Source of the DNA: Muribaculaceae bacterium
GTDB taxonomy: Bacteria > Bacteroidota > Bacteroidia > Bacteroidales > Muribaculaceae
NCBI GenBank assembly: GCA_017473615.1
Contig: JAFUKL010000024.1
Span: 68,029-110,385 of the forward strand
Direction of reading: 5' to 3'
Length of the DNA: 42,357 nucleotides
This document shows, piece after piece, positions 1 through 7,688 of this stretch; positions within the stretch are counted from its first letter, which is position 1, and the number at the start of each line of letters is the position of its first letter. The notes under the pieces were generated by a model, which ran no database searches, was not told the DNA's origin, and worked only from the letters and a program-made list of their open reading frames with translations. Both the position numbers and the translations under genes were made by a program.

Positions 1-2
1 TA

Positions 3-1121
3 ACCAATATCAACACTGATAAAAAGTATGATATATACACGTTCAACGGTGATTTTTCATTCAGTTTTAATGGAAAGGACAAGGAGAAGTTTGGTCTTGA
101 ATTTTATCATGTGAAAAGCAATGCGGGAACTTCGATTGACGATTATATGCAAGGAAGTGTGAGAAAAGATACGTGGTATTCTGCTTTTTATACGTTTAAA
201 CGCAGCTGGGGCAAATGGAATGTGGAGCTTGGATTGCGCTATGAATATGACCGCATAAACAGTGTAGGGCGAGGAGAGCAAAAAGGTATGAGACGTACCT
301 ACTCAGATCTGTTGCCTACATTAAGAGGCTCATATAAGTTTAATGATAAAGTGCGAATGACGGCTATTTACCGAAGAGTGATAGATCGCCCGGGATTCCA
401 AGAGCTTGATCCTACAGTTTATTATAGCGATTCATTGAATTATTCTACCGGTAATCCTAATTTAAAACCTACTTATACTGATCGCTTTCGCTTGATTCTG
501 AACTGGAAAGCCGTTAATATAGGTGTGCAGTATTGGAGATATAATGATGAGGTGATAAGTGTGTTAAGCCGTAAAGAACCCGGTTCAAACATATATGTAT
601 CAAAGCCTGAGAATATAAGTCATAGTGACGCATGGATGCTGAATGTGGATTATTCGCTCAGTGTTAACAGATTCAGCATGTCGCTTGGAGGGGGATTGGT
701 TTTACCTTATATGAAATATCCATATTTGGATAAAATCCGCAAGGTGAATACTTTGTATGGCAGTCTAAACGGTAATTTTAATTATATGTTCAATAAATAT
801 TTGATTGCACTTGTTCAGGCGCAAGTGAGTTCGCGAGGTGAGTTCGGGATTTCTCAACGGGGTGCAACTAACAATATAAGCGCAGGGCTGATGTTATCAC
901 TCTTGAATAATGATTTAAAAATAAGGGTAATAGGAACTGACTTGCTACGTAAGAGTGTAACTCCGTGGACCGAAACACGCTATGGCAATATGTATCAATG
1001 GCATAAAAACAGCTATGATACACGCAAGTTGTTAATCAATATAAGTTATACATTTAACAGCCTTAAAACTAAATTCAGGGATAGGGGCGGTAGCAGTAAA
1101 GCATACGACAGAACTAATTGA
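3..1121 (+). CDS. Outer-membrane beta-barrel protein (TonB-receptor-like fold), 3' part only
   Basis: The frame is open from the left edge (first full codon at 3) to a TGA at 1119-1121, so only the C-terminal 372 residues are present. The translation alternates short aromatic-rich beta strands with turns. It contains the GNPNLKPTYTDRF-type segment and a DRPGFQELDP segment, which are typical of the Bacteroidota outer-membrane beta-barrel family related to TonB-dependent receptors (OMP_b-brl type). The tail after the last strand (YTFN) is basic and Gly/Ser-rich, as is usual in this family. The N-terminal part, with any carboxypeptidase-like or plug domain, lies outside the window. It sits 58 bases ahead of an ABC exporter pair and could be its outer-membrane partner, but a promoter-like element in that gap argues for separate transcription. 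The family assignment is fairly firm; the substrate is unknown. Confidence 0.8.
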   Translation, partial: TNINTDKKYDIYTFNGDFSFSFNGKDKEKFGLEFYHVKSNAGTSIDDYMQGSVRKDTWYSAFYTFKRSWGKWNVELGLRYEYDRINSVGRGEQKGMRRTYSDLLPTLRGSYKFNDKVRMTAIYRRVIDRPGFQELDPTVYYSDSLNYSTGNPNLKPTYTDRFRLILNWKAVNIGVQYWRYNDEVISVLSRKEPGSNIYVSKPENISHSDAWMLNVDYSLSVNRFSMSLGGGLVLPYMKYPYLDKIRKVNTLYGSLNGNFNYMFNKYLIALVQAQVSSRGEFGISQRGATNNISAGLMLSLLNNDLKIRVIGTDLLRKSVTPWTETRYGNMYQWHKNSYDTRKLLINISYTFNSLKTKFRDRGGSSKAYDRTN

Positions 1122-1154
1122 TAATAATGGTGTGATAATGTAATTTTTTTATAC

Positions 1155-1162
1155 TATTTTTG
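1155..1162 (+). promoter_or_regulatory. Putative -7 element TATTTTTG before the ABC operon
   Basis: The octamer TATTTTTG fits the Bacteroidota -7 consensus TAnnTTTG and ends 17 bases before the ATG at 1180. No TTTG was found at the expected -33 distance, so this is a weak call in an AT-rich gap. Confidence 0.35.
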
Positions 1163-1179
1163 TGATATACATTTGATTT

Positions 1180-1860
1180 ATGATAGAACTGAAGAATATT
1201 TCCAAAATCTATAAGAGCGACGGAGTGGAAACCGTTGCTCTTATGGATATAAGTCTCACAATCAAAAAAGGTGAATTTGTAGCTGTTATGGGAGCGTCGG
1301 GATGTGGAAAGACTACGCTGTTGAATATCTTGGGACTTATAGATACTCCTACTGAAGGACGAATATATTTCGACGGAACAGAAACAACGAGTTGTGGCGA
1401 AAACGAAAGAATGAGGTTGAGAAGAGGGCGTGTCGGTTTCGTTTTTCAGAGTTTTAATCTTATCGATGACTTGACGGTAGCCCAAAATGTGGAATTGCCG
1501 TTGAAGTATATGGGCATGAAAGTTGATGAGCGGCGACAGAAAGTTATAGGTGTTTTGAAAGATTTGAAAATAAGCCATAGGGCAGGGTATTATCCACATC
1601 AACTTTCGGGTGGACAGCAGCAATTGGTTGCCATTGCGCGCGCCCTTGTGTCGGAGCCGGTCGTTATACTTGCTGATGAGCCAACGGGCAATATCGATTC
1701 TTCAATGGGGAAAACGATAATGGAGACACTCAGTTCTATCAATGCAAGGATAGGAACAACAATAGTGATGGCGACGCATAACAAGAGGGATGCTGAGTAT
1801 GCACATCGAGTGTTGAGTATGAGCGACGGTAATATAATAGCAACAGAAGAATTTGTGTGA
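1180..1860 (+). CDS. ABC transporter ATP-binding protein (MacB/LolD type)
   Basis: This 226-residue protein is a complete ABC nucleotide-binding domain. It has Walker A GASGCGKTT at about residues 38-46, a Q-loop in FVFQSF, the signature LSGGQQQ at about 142-148, Walker B VVILADEP and the H-loop histidine in ATH. The length and the DEPTGNID segment place it in the MacB/LolD/FtsE group, which drives type VII ABC mechanotransmission systems rather than classical substrate pumping. The second signature position is QQQ where LolD and MacB usually have QQR or QQQ, so nothing is abnormal. The stop codon is three bases before the permease start, so the two are certainly co-transcribed. It would power the permease at the cytoplasmic face. 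The substrate cannot be read from the sequence; lipoprotein release, peptide efflux and stress sensing are all possible. Confidence 0.92.
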   Translation: MIELKNISKIYKSDGVETVALMDISLTIKKGEFVAVMGASGCGKTTLLNILGLIDTPTEGRIYFDGTETTSCGENERMRLRRGRVGFVFQSFNLIDDLTVAQNVELPLKYMGMKVDERRQKVIGVLKDLKISHRAGYYPHQLSGGQQQLVAIARALVSEPVVILADEPTGNIDSSMGKTIMETLSSINARIGTTIVMATHNKRDAEYAHRVLSMSDGNIIATEEFV

Positions 1861-1863
1861 GAG

Positions 1864-4224
1864 ATGAAGACCTTTTTATATAGGCTGCGTACACGTTTTA
1901 GAGGATACGGCTTACCTCTTACACTGAATATTATCGGAATGGCTATTGCTTTTGTTGCGGCTATTGTGATACTTGTTCAAGTTCGCTTTGACATGACTTA
2001 CGATATGTTCCACAAAAATGCCGACAGGATATACCGTTTGCATATGATATATCCTACTGAAGTTGCCGACAGTGTGGGACGTACAAGAACTCTTGCTGTT
2101 CCCTTTGTGAAAGAACTCTTAAAAGCCGAAGGGGAAACTCTCATAGAAACTGTGTCATACAGCGTATTGAAAGCCGGACACAGGACTTGGCACGGCTCGA
2201 AAGCGGATTTTGCTCTTCCTTATTTTCTTGTGGATAGCAGTTTTGTTGACATATTTACATTCGACCTCATTTCCGGCTGTTCTGATGATTTTAATGGGCG
2301 CACTGGTGCAGTGCTGATACCGGAAAGCATAGCCGTCAAGCAATTTGGAGATACCGATGTGGTTGGAAAAGTGTTGTCGCAATCTGATTCCGATACTTTA
2401 AGGATATGTGGTGTCTATAAGGATTTTCCTTCTAATTCTATGTTGAAAAATTACGTTTATATGCCCCATAGAAATATGAGCGTAGATGAAAATAACTGGA
2501 ACAGGTGGGTTTATGAAGTGTATATAGAAGTGAAACCGGGTGTTTCCCTAAAGAGACTGACTGATTTTTTAGGTGAAAATCTGGAACGTGTAAAAAATGA
2601 CTTTGGTGAAATCTCTCCGCTTGATATGAAAGGATGGCAGGTGGAACCGGTTTTGATTCACGACTTGCATTACTTGTCGGAAATTGTGGAGTTTAATGTA
2701 CCTGTGGTTACTAAAGAAAGCGTAATGTTGTTATTTGTCATCAGTTTGGTAATAGTAATTATAGCCGGTTTTAATTTCGCAAATTTTCAGGTGGCACTTA
2801 TTCCTCGACGTATAAAGAATATAAATATAAACCGTATTTTGGGTGCCGGACGTAATAGATTGTTATGGGGGATATTGAGTGAGTCGGTTGCCTATGTAAT
2901 TGTTTCTTGGATAGGAGCATTACTCGTCTTAGTATTGTTTGCTGATGAATGGTTGTTCGGTACGTCAATCGTAAGGGTGAGTTTTGAGGATTCTTTATCG
3001 GTTTTAGTATATACGTTTTTAATGGCAATCATAATAGGTGTTTTGATAGGAGCATATCCTGCATTCTATCTTACCCGTGTGCCTGTACAAATTGTGTTGA
3101 AACGTCATTTGGGCTTGACGCGTAAATCTTTAGCCTTTCAGGATGTACTGCTGTGTTTTCAATTTTTATGCTCTTTGGCGTTAGTTACATGTTCTTACGT
3201 TATGTTGCAGCAAAACAGGTATCTTTATGACGGTGGTACGGTAGACAAAGAACATTTGGCGTTTGCTTATATGAAAGATACGATACCCGATGCCGCACCG
3301 CTTTATGAGAAAATAAACGCAATAGAAGGTGTGAAAGGAACTGCACTGAGCCTAAAAATACTTACGGCTCAGGATGAATTCATGGCGTGGAGTTGGGAGC
3401 ATGTAGTGATAAATGTAATGCAGGTATCCGAGAATTATCATCAAGTGATGGGTATAGATATGGTTGAGGGCAGGAACTTCTGTGAAAAAGACAGTTATGC
3501 CATGATTTTTAATGAGGCTGCAAAACTGAAATATCCCGACTATGTGGCAGTAGGAAAGCGGTTTGGCTCTTGGGGTGAATTTGATGGGTTTGAAATTGTA
3601 GGGATATGTAAGGATGTAAACTTCATGTCTTTGCGTAAAGAAATAGCTCCGATGGCATTTATTCTTGCCGGTGAAGATAATCTCACTTGTGTAAACGTAA
3701 GGCTTGATGAAGGATTCCGATTTGAAGATGTTAAAGTGAAATTAGAAGAGGCACTGGATGTGGTTGATACCGGTTATAAGCACAATTTTCGAAGTTTTGA
3801 TGAAATTTATTCGTCTACTTACAGGTATGAGAATCTTATGACTAATCGTATAGCATTATTGGCATTAGTTGCGATATTGATAAGCGTAATGGGGCTATGC
3901 GGGCAAGTGTTGATGAATGGTGAATACAGATTGAAAGAATTTGCTGTGAAAAGAGTAATGGGGGCAGGGATATGCAGGATATTGCGAGAACAACTGCAAC
4001 GGTATCTCTATCTATTGTGTGTGGCGGCAATCTTGGGTGCGCCTTTTTATAAATATTTTGTCGGCAGTCGGTGGTTGGTCGGTTTCTATTATCATATAGA
4101 TTTTTCTTGGAGTGTATATGTCGTTTCAGTGATATTGATAGCATGTACTGTGGTATTGATTACAATTTTGTTTATGCTGCAATATTTGTATAAAAAACCG
4201 GTAGAAATTCTTAAATATGAATAA
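1864..4224 (+). CDS. ABC transporter permease, FtsX/MacB family (tandem FtsX domains)
   Basis: The 786-residue protein has about eight hydrophobic segments. One is near the N-terminus (residues about 19-40), three lie at about 285-400, one at about 420-440 after an internal break, and three in the last 120 residues. Two large extracytoplasmic domains separate them. This is the doubled MacB_PCD plus FtsX layout typical of Bacteroidota permeases. The extracytoplasmic domains follow TM1 (about 40-280) and TM5 (about 445-660). It is paired with the ATPase just upstream and uses the same mRNA. These systems couple ATP hydrolysis in the cytoplasm to periplasmic conformational change. No further family-specific motif allows a substrate to be named. 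A 138-base gap follows, holding the promoter of the next gene. Confidence 0.9.
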   Translation: MKTFLYRLRTRFRGYGLPLTLNIIGMAIAFVAAIVILVQVRFDMTYDMFHKNADRIYRLHMIYPTEVADSVGRTRTLAVPFVKELLKAEGETLIETVSYSVLKAGHRTWHGSKADFALPYFLVDSSFVDIFTFDLISGCSDDFNGRTGAVLIPESIAVKQFGDTDVVGKVLSQSDSDTLRICGVYKDFPSNSMLKNYVYMPHRNMSVDENNWNRWVYEVYIEVKPGVSLKRLTDFLGENLERVKNDFGEISPLDMKGWQVEPVLIHDLHYLSEIVEFNVPVVTKESVMLLFVISLVIVIIAGFNFANFQVALIPRRIKNININRILGAGRNRLLWGILSESVAYVIVSWIGALLVLVLFADEWLFGTSIVRVSFEDSLSVLVYTFLMAIIIGVLIGAYPAFYLTRVPVQIVLKRHLGLTRKSLAFQDVLLCFQFLCSLALVTCSYVMLQQNRYLYDGGTVDKEHLAFAYMKDTIPDAAPLYEKINAIEGVKGTALSLKILTAQDEFMAWSWEHVVINVMQVSENYHQVMGIDMVEGRNFCEKDSYAMIFNEAAKLKYPDYVAVGKRFGSWGEFDGFEIVGICKDVNFMSLRKEIAPMAFILAGEDNLTCVNVRLDEGFRFEDVKVKLEEALDVVDTGYKHNFRSFDEIYSSTYRYENLMTNRIALLALVAILISVMGLCGQVLMNGEYRLKEFAVKRVMGAGICRILREQLQRYLYLLCVAAILGAPFYKYFVGSRWLVGFYYHIDFSWSVYVVSVILIACTVVLITILFMLQYLYKKPVEILKYE

Positions 4225-4269
4225 ATCTGCATTTTTATTATGCTTTTATGAAATAATATTTTGAAATGT

Positions 4270-4300
4270 TTTGTTGGATGAAATAAATATGCTACATTTG
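4270..4300 (+). promoter_or_regulatory. Housekeeping-type promoter of the trpB-like gene
   Basis: TTTG at 4270-4273 is followed after exactly 19 bases by TACATTTG at 4293-4300. This matches the Bacteroides primary-sigma consensus TTTG-N19..21-TAnnTTTG. The predicted start of transcription is near 4307. An ATG at 4299 overlapping the -7 box therefore cannot be the translation start, which supports the internal ATG at 4363. Confidence 0.7.
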
Positions 4301-4362
4301 TGCATATACTTTCATTATTGGAAGAGTATATCTACATTTATATTAATAATATTATTTTTACT

Positions 4363-5727
4363 ATGGACTCAAAGAAATTTTTATTGCAGGAAAGAGACAT
4401 ACCGACAGCTTGGTATAATGTAATGGCTGAAATGCAAAATAAGCCAAGACCTATTTTGAATCCTAAGACAAAAGAGCCTATGAAATCGGAAGATTTATAT
4501 CCGTTGTTTTCTAAGGCTGCATCCGAACAAGAATTGAATGATACCGATACGTGGATAGAAATTCCTGAAGAAGTAAGGGAAATGTATAAAATTTGGCGAC
4601 CTACGCCACTTGTGAGGGCTTCAGGATTGGAACGAATGCTGGATACGCCGGCTCATATATATTTTAAGAACGAGAGTGTAAGCCCGGTAGGTTCGCATAA
4701 GTTGAATTCAGCCATACCTCAGGCTTATTATTGCAAGCGGGAAGGTGTAACAAATATAACAACCGAAACAGGTGCCGGGCAATGGGGTGCGGCATTATCT
4801 TTGGCTGCAAAGCATTTCGGGCTTGAGTTGGCTGTCTATATGGTTAAAGTTTCATATCATCAGAAACCTTATCGCCGCTCGATAATGCAGACTTACGGAG
4901 CTGAGGTTATCGCATCACCGAGTATGTCGACTAAGGCAGGAAGAAAGATTATAACCGAGCATCCCAATTATCAAGGCTCGCTTGGAACGGCAATATCAGA
5001 GGCGGTGGAACTGGCTATGTCTACTCCGAATTGTAAATATGCATTAGGCTCGGTGCTTAATCACGTGGCACTGCATCAAACTGTAATAGGACTTGAGGCA
5101 GAGAAACAAATGGCAATGGCAGAGGAATATCCGGATATTGTGATAGGTTGTTTCGGTGGCGGCAGTAATTTTTCTGGAATTTCATTTCCGTTTTTACGTC
5201 ATAATTTCAGTGGTGAACGTAATACGCGCTTTATTGCAGCCGAACCTTCGTCCTGTCCTAAATTGACACGAGGAGTGATGGAGTATGATTTCGGGGACGA
5301 AGCAGGCTATACGCCGTTGATTCCAATGTACACTCTTGGGCATAATTTCTCGCCTGCAAATATTCATGCCGGCGGATTACGCTATCATGGAGCCGGTGCT
5401 GTGGTTAGCCAACTCAAGAAAGACGGGTTGATTGAGGCGGTAGATATACCTCAACTTGAAACCTTTAAGGCGGCTACGGCTTTTGCTCGAGCTGAGGGTA
5501 TTATACCCGCTCCGGAATCATCGCATGCCATAGCTGCAGCCATAAGAGAAGCGGAGCAAGCCAAACTTGAAGGAAAGTCCAAAGTGATTCTGTTCAATCT
5601 CTCGGGACATGGATTGATAGATATGGCTGCTTATGACCAATATTTGATGGGAGACTTGGCTAATTATGAAATACCGGAAAAGGAGATTAAGGATAATATT
5701 GAAAGATTAGAGAAAATTATTCGCTAA
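4363..5727 (+). CDS. trpB: Tryptophan synthase beta chain, TrpB2-type (stand-alone)
   Basis: This 454-residue PLP enzyme condenses indole with serine to make tryptophan. The PLP lysine lies in GSHKLNSA (about residue 113). A TrpB-like GAGQWG loop follows, and the glycine-rich PLP-phosphate site is CFGGGSN. The N-terminal extension and the RPTPL and SPVGSHK segments are those of the TrpB2 group rather than the TrpA-partnered TrpB1. ATG 4363 was chosen because the longer open frame (start near 4300) begins inside the promoter and adds a low-complexity Tyr/Ile tract. No trpA or other trp gene is adjacent, and it has its own promoter and a downstream hairpin, so it is monocistronic. TrpB2 enzymes are thought to act as indole-salvage enzymes or serine deaminases; which applies here is open. 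Confidence 0.9.
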   Translation: MDSKKFLLQERDIPTAWYNVMAEMQNKPRPILNPKTKEPMKSEDLYPLFSKAASEQELNDTDTWIEIPEEVREMYKIWRPTPLVRASGLERMLDTPAHIYFKNESVSPVGSHKLNSAIPQAYYCKREGVTNITTETGAGQWGAALSLAAKHFGLELAVYMVKVSYHQKPYRRSIMQTYGAEVIASPSMSTKAGRKIITEHPNYQGSLGTAISEAVELAMSTPNCKYALGSVLNHVALHQTVIGLEAEKQMAMAEEYPDIVIGCFGGGSNFSGISFPFLRHNFSGERNTRFIAAEPSSCPKLTRGVMEYDFGDEAGYTPLIPMYTLGHNFSPANIHAGGLRYHGAGAVVSQLKKDGLIEAVDIPQLETFKAATAFARAEGIIPAPESSHAIAAAIREAEQAKLEGKSKVILFNLSGHGLIDMAAYDQYLMGDLANYEIPEKEIKDNIERLEKIIR

Positions 5728-5760
5728 TATATAAGATTAGGGATAATTCGTAGATTTACA

Positions 5761-5800
5761 ACAGTTTGCTATTTAGGCTTTTAGCCTAAATAGCGACTGT
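5761..5800 (+). terminator. Perfect 12-bp hairpin after trpB
   Basis: GCTATTTAGGCT (5768-5779) pairs perfectly with AGCCTAAATAGC (5783-5794) across a three-base loop. The flanks ACAGT and ACTGT extend the stem with two bulged bases on the left and one on the right. It lies 33 bases after the trpB stop. The downstream tract is GT-rich (TGTTGTTGTCGTTT) rather than pure T, so this is a good hairpin but only a fair intrinsic terminator. Confidence 0.6.
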
Positions 5801-5895
5801 TGTTGTCGTTTGGAATTGTATTACTGTATTGCTTGATTAACTTTTTATTTCGTTGCTGAAATTTGTTCTAAATTACGGTAATAAAAAATATTTGA

Positions 5896-5927
5896 TTTGG
5901 ATAACACGATAAAATTTGCCAACTTTG
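5896..5927 (+). promoter_or_regulatory. Putative promoter of the ECF sigma/FecR genes
   Basis: TTTG at 5896-5899 is followed after 20 bases by CAACTTTG at 5920-5927, one mismatch from TAnnTTTG. Transcription would start near 5934, giving a leader of about 45 bases. It suggests that the sigma factor gene itself is expressed from the housekeeping sigma. Confidence 0.5.
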
Positions 5928-5978
5928 CAATAATATACTGTTTTATCAAAGCCTGTATAGGAGTTATCGGTATTTTTA

Positions 5979-6533
5979 ATGATTAGGGACGAAATAAATA
6001 AGCAATTCTACGAATTATTTAAGCAAAAGGATAGATTTATCCGTTTTGCTTATTATTATGTGCTGGATCATCAGGTAGCTGAGGATTTGGTAATGGATTC
6101 GTTCCTGTATTATTGGGAAAACCGTAATAACGTTGATATTAATGGCAATCTTCAAGCTTATATATTGAGGATTGTGAAACATAAGAGTTTGGATTACTTG
6201 AAGTTGCAACGAATACATAGCGAGGCTCACGAAAAGATACGTGAGGATGCCATGTGGGACTTGAATAAAAATATTGCAAGTTTGGAACAATTCGAGCCTT
6301 ATAAGGTGATGACAGACGAGTATCACCGGATTGTTGTGAATGCTGTGAAGCAATTGCCCGGTAGGACACGTGATATTTTTGTCATGAGCCGCGTTAAAGA
6401 AATGAAATACAGTGAGATTGCCGAAAAACTGAATATATCGGAAAAAACCGTAGAATATCACATGTCGAAAGCTATAAGGATTCTTAGGGATAAATTGAAA
6501 AATCTTTATGTATTAACATTTTTTATCTTTTAG
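5979..6533 (+). CDS. ECF RNA polymerase sigma factor (SusC/FecR-linked group)
   Basis: The 184-residue protein has the two-domain ECF layout. Region 2 covers about residues 15-80, with AYYYVLDHQVAEDLVMDSFLYYWENR followed by LQAYILRIVKHKSLDYLK for -10 recognition. Region 4 covers about 110-165, with LPGRTRDIFVMSRVKEMKYSEIAEKLNISEKTVEYH, a helix-turn-helix that reads the -35. It directs RNA polymerase to the neighbouring uptake genes when its anti-sigma factor is inactivated. It lies directly upstream of fecR and a SusC with an STN domain, the standard trans-envelope signalling order. The C-terminus ends in a hydrophobic tail (LTFFIF). Function as an ECF sigma factor is firm; its exact regulon is inferred from position. 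Confidence 0.93.
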   Translation: MIRDEINKQFYELFKQKDRFIRFAYYYVLDHQVAEDLVMDSFLYYWENRNNVDINGNLQAYILRIVKHKSLDYLKLQRIHSEAHEKIREDAMWDLNKNIASLEQFEPYKVMTDEYHRIVVNAVKQLPGRTRDIFVMSRVKEMKYSEIAEKLNISEKTVEYHMSKAIRILRDKLKNLYVLTFFIF

Positions 6534-6582
6534 TCAATAAAATAACTCAAAAACAGTTTAGGGTTTTTATCGGTAAGTTCGC

Positions 6583-6602
6583 TTTATCTCTGTAGAGATA
6601 AA
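6583..6602 (+). promoter_or_regulatory. Hairpin abutting the fecR start codon
   Basis: TTTATCTC (6583-6590) and GAGATAAA (6595-6602) form a perfect 8-bp stem with a TGTA loop. Its 3' arm ends on the base before the ATG at 6603, so the ribosome landing zone of fecR is inside the stem. A role in lowering FecR translation relative to the sigma factor is an inference. Confidence 0.5.
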
Positions 6603-7544
6603 ATGAACAATATGAATAAAGATACTTTGTATAAATATTTTTCCCGCCAATTATCTGCCGAGGAACGTAAAGCCGTGCAAGAATGGGTGGACGAGTCGGA
6701 GGAGCATTTAGCTGAATTTATGTCGGAGAGGGCGATGTTTGACGCATCGTTGCTTTTGATTTCTTCTGAAGATGTGGAATCGTCATCGAAGAATATCGGG
6801 CGTGTAAAACGTATGTTTGTGCAAGTCTTGAAAGTGGCTGCGGTTGTTGCAGTTACCTTGTGCTTGTCACATATATATAATACGGTGACATTTGAGAGAA
6901 ATATACCTATGTGTGAATTGAAAGTACCCGCCGGTCAGCAGATGAACATAACGCTTGCCGATGGTACTAACGTGTGGCTTAATTCCCTCACCACGTTGCG
7001 CTATCCGGCTCTTTTTGCAGGTGATGAACGCCGCGTGATGATAGACGGAGAGGGATATTTCGATGTTGAGAAAGATGCAGAAAAGCCCTTTTGTGTAGAG
7101 ACCTCCAAGGGTACGATAGAGGTGCTTGGAACGGTGTTTAACGTAGACGCTTATTCCAAATGCGACAATTTCAGCACTGCGCTGATAAGTGGCAGGGTGA
7201 AGATAATGGCAGATAACCAAGAATATTATTTGAATCCCGACCAAATGGCATGTCGTAATGCCGACGGGTCAATGTCTATAACAGAAATAGTCAATTATGA
7301 TCATTTCAGATGGAAAGAGGGTATAATAAGCCTTCAGAACGAGTCCTTTATGCAAATCATGAGGAAATTCGAGAAGTTCTACGGCATTAAGATTGTGGTA
7401 GACAAGCAAGGTATGGAGCAATTTGCATATACCGGTAAATTCTATCAGGCAGACGGTGTTCGCTATGCGCTGAAACTACTGCAACATGATATAAATTTTG
7501 ATTTTGAGAGTGATTACGAAAATAATATTATCCACATTAAATAA
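6603..7544 (+). CDS. FecR-family anti-sigma factor
   Basis: The 313-residue protein is a single-pass inner-membrane anti-sigma factor. A short cytoplasmic N-terminal domain (about 1-70, with KYFSRQLSAEERKAVQEWV) would bind the sigma factor. One transmembrane helix follows (about 75-92). The periplasmic FecR domain is at about 105-200 (LADGTNVWLNSLTTLRYP and GEGYFDVEKDAEKPFCVET), and a DUF4974-like C-terminal domain at about 240-312. The periplasmic part normally contacts the STN domain of the cognate SusC, which is the next gene. The start could be 6603 or the in-frame ATG at 6612 (MNKDTLYKYF), which is the commoner N-terminus in the family. It lies 69 bases after the sigma gene and is probably co-transcribed. 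Confidence 0.93.
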   Translation: MNNMNKDTLYKYFSRQLSAEERKAVQEWVDESEEHLAEFMSERAMFDASLLLISSEDVESSSKNIGRVKRMFVQVLKVAAVVAVTLCLSHIYNTVTFERNIPMCELKVPAGQQMNITLADGTNVWLNSLTTLRYPALFAGDERRVMIDGEGYFDVEKDAEKPFCVETSKGTIEVLGTVFNVDAYSKCDNFSTALISGRVKIMADNQEYYLNPDQMACRNADGSMSITEIVNYDHFRWKEGIISLQNESFMQIMRKFEKFYGIKIVVDKQGMEQFAYTGKFYQADGVRYALKLLQHDINFDFESDYENNIIHIK

Positions 7545-7688
7545 AATCTGATTGCCTATGGAATAAAACGAAGGAGAGACTATTAATCGGGTGACTTGCC
7601 ATAAACAGAGGCTCGTTTCCCCATGAAAACGATTAAAAACGGAAAAACTTAACTAATTATTTTTTTAAACCTTAAGTTTGACAAAAAT

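Noticed and set aside
4300-4362. N-terminal 21-residue extension of the TrpB-like protein
   Set aside because: It is a low-complexity Tyr/Ile tract and its start overlaps the -7 box of a well-spaced promoter. The conserved protein begins at 4363.
7673-7680. TAAGTTTG as a promoter for the SusC gene
   Set aside because: It is only eight bases before the ATG, so the transcript would be nearly leaderless. The gene is expected to use the ECF sigma factor, whose recognition sequence I cannot define here.
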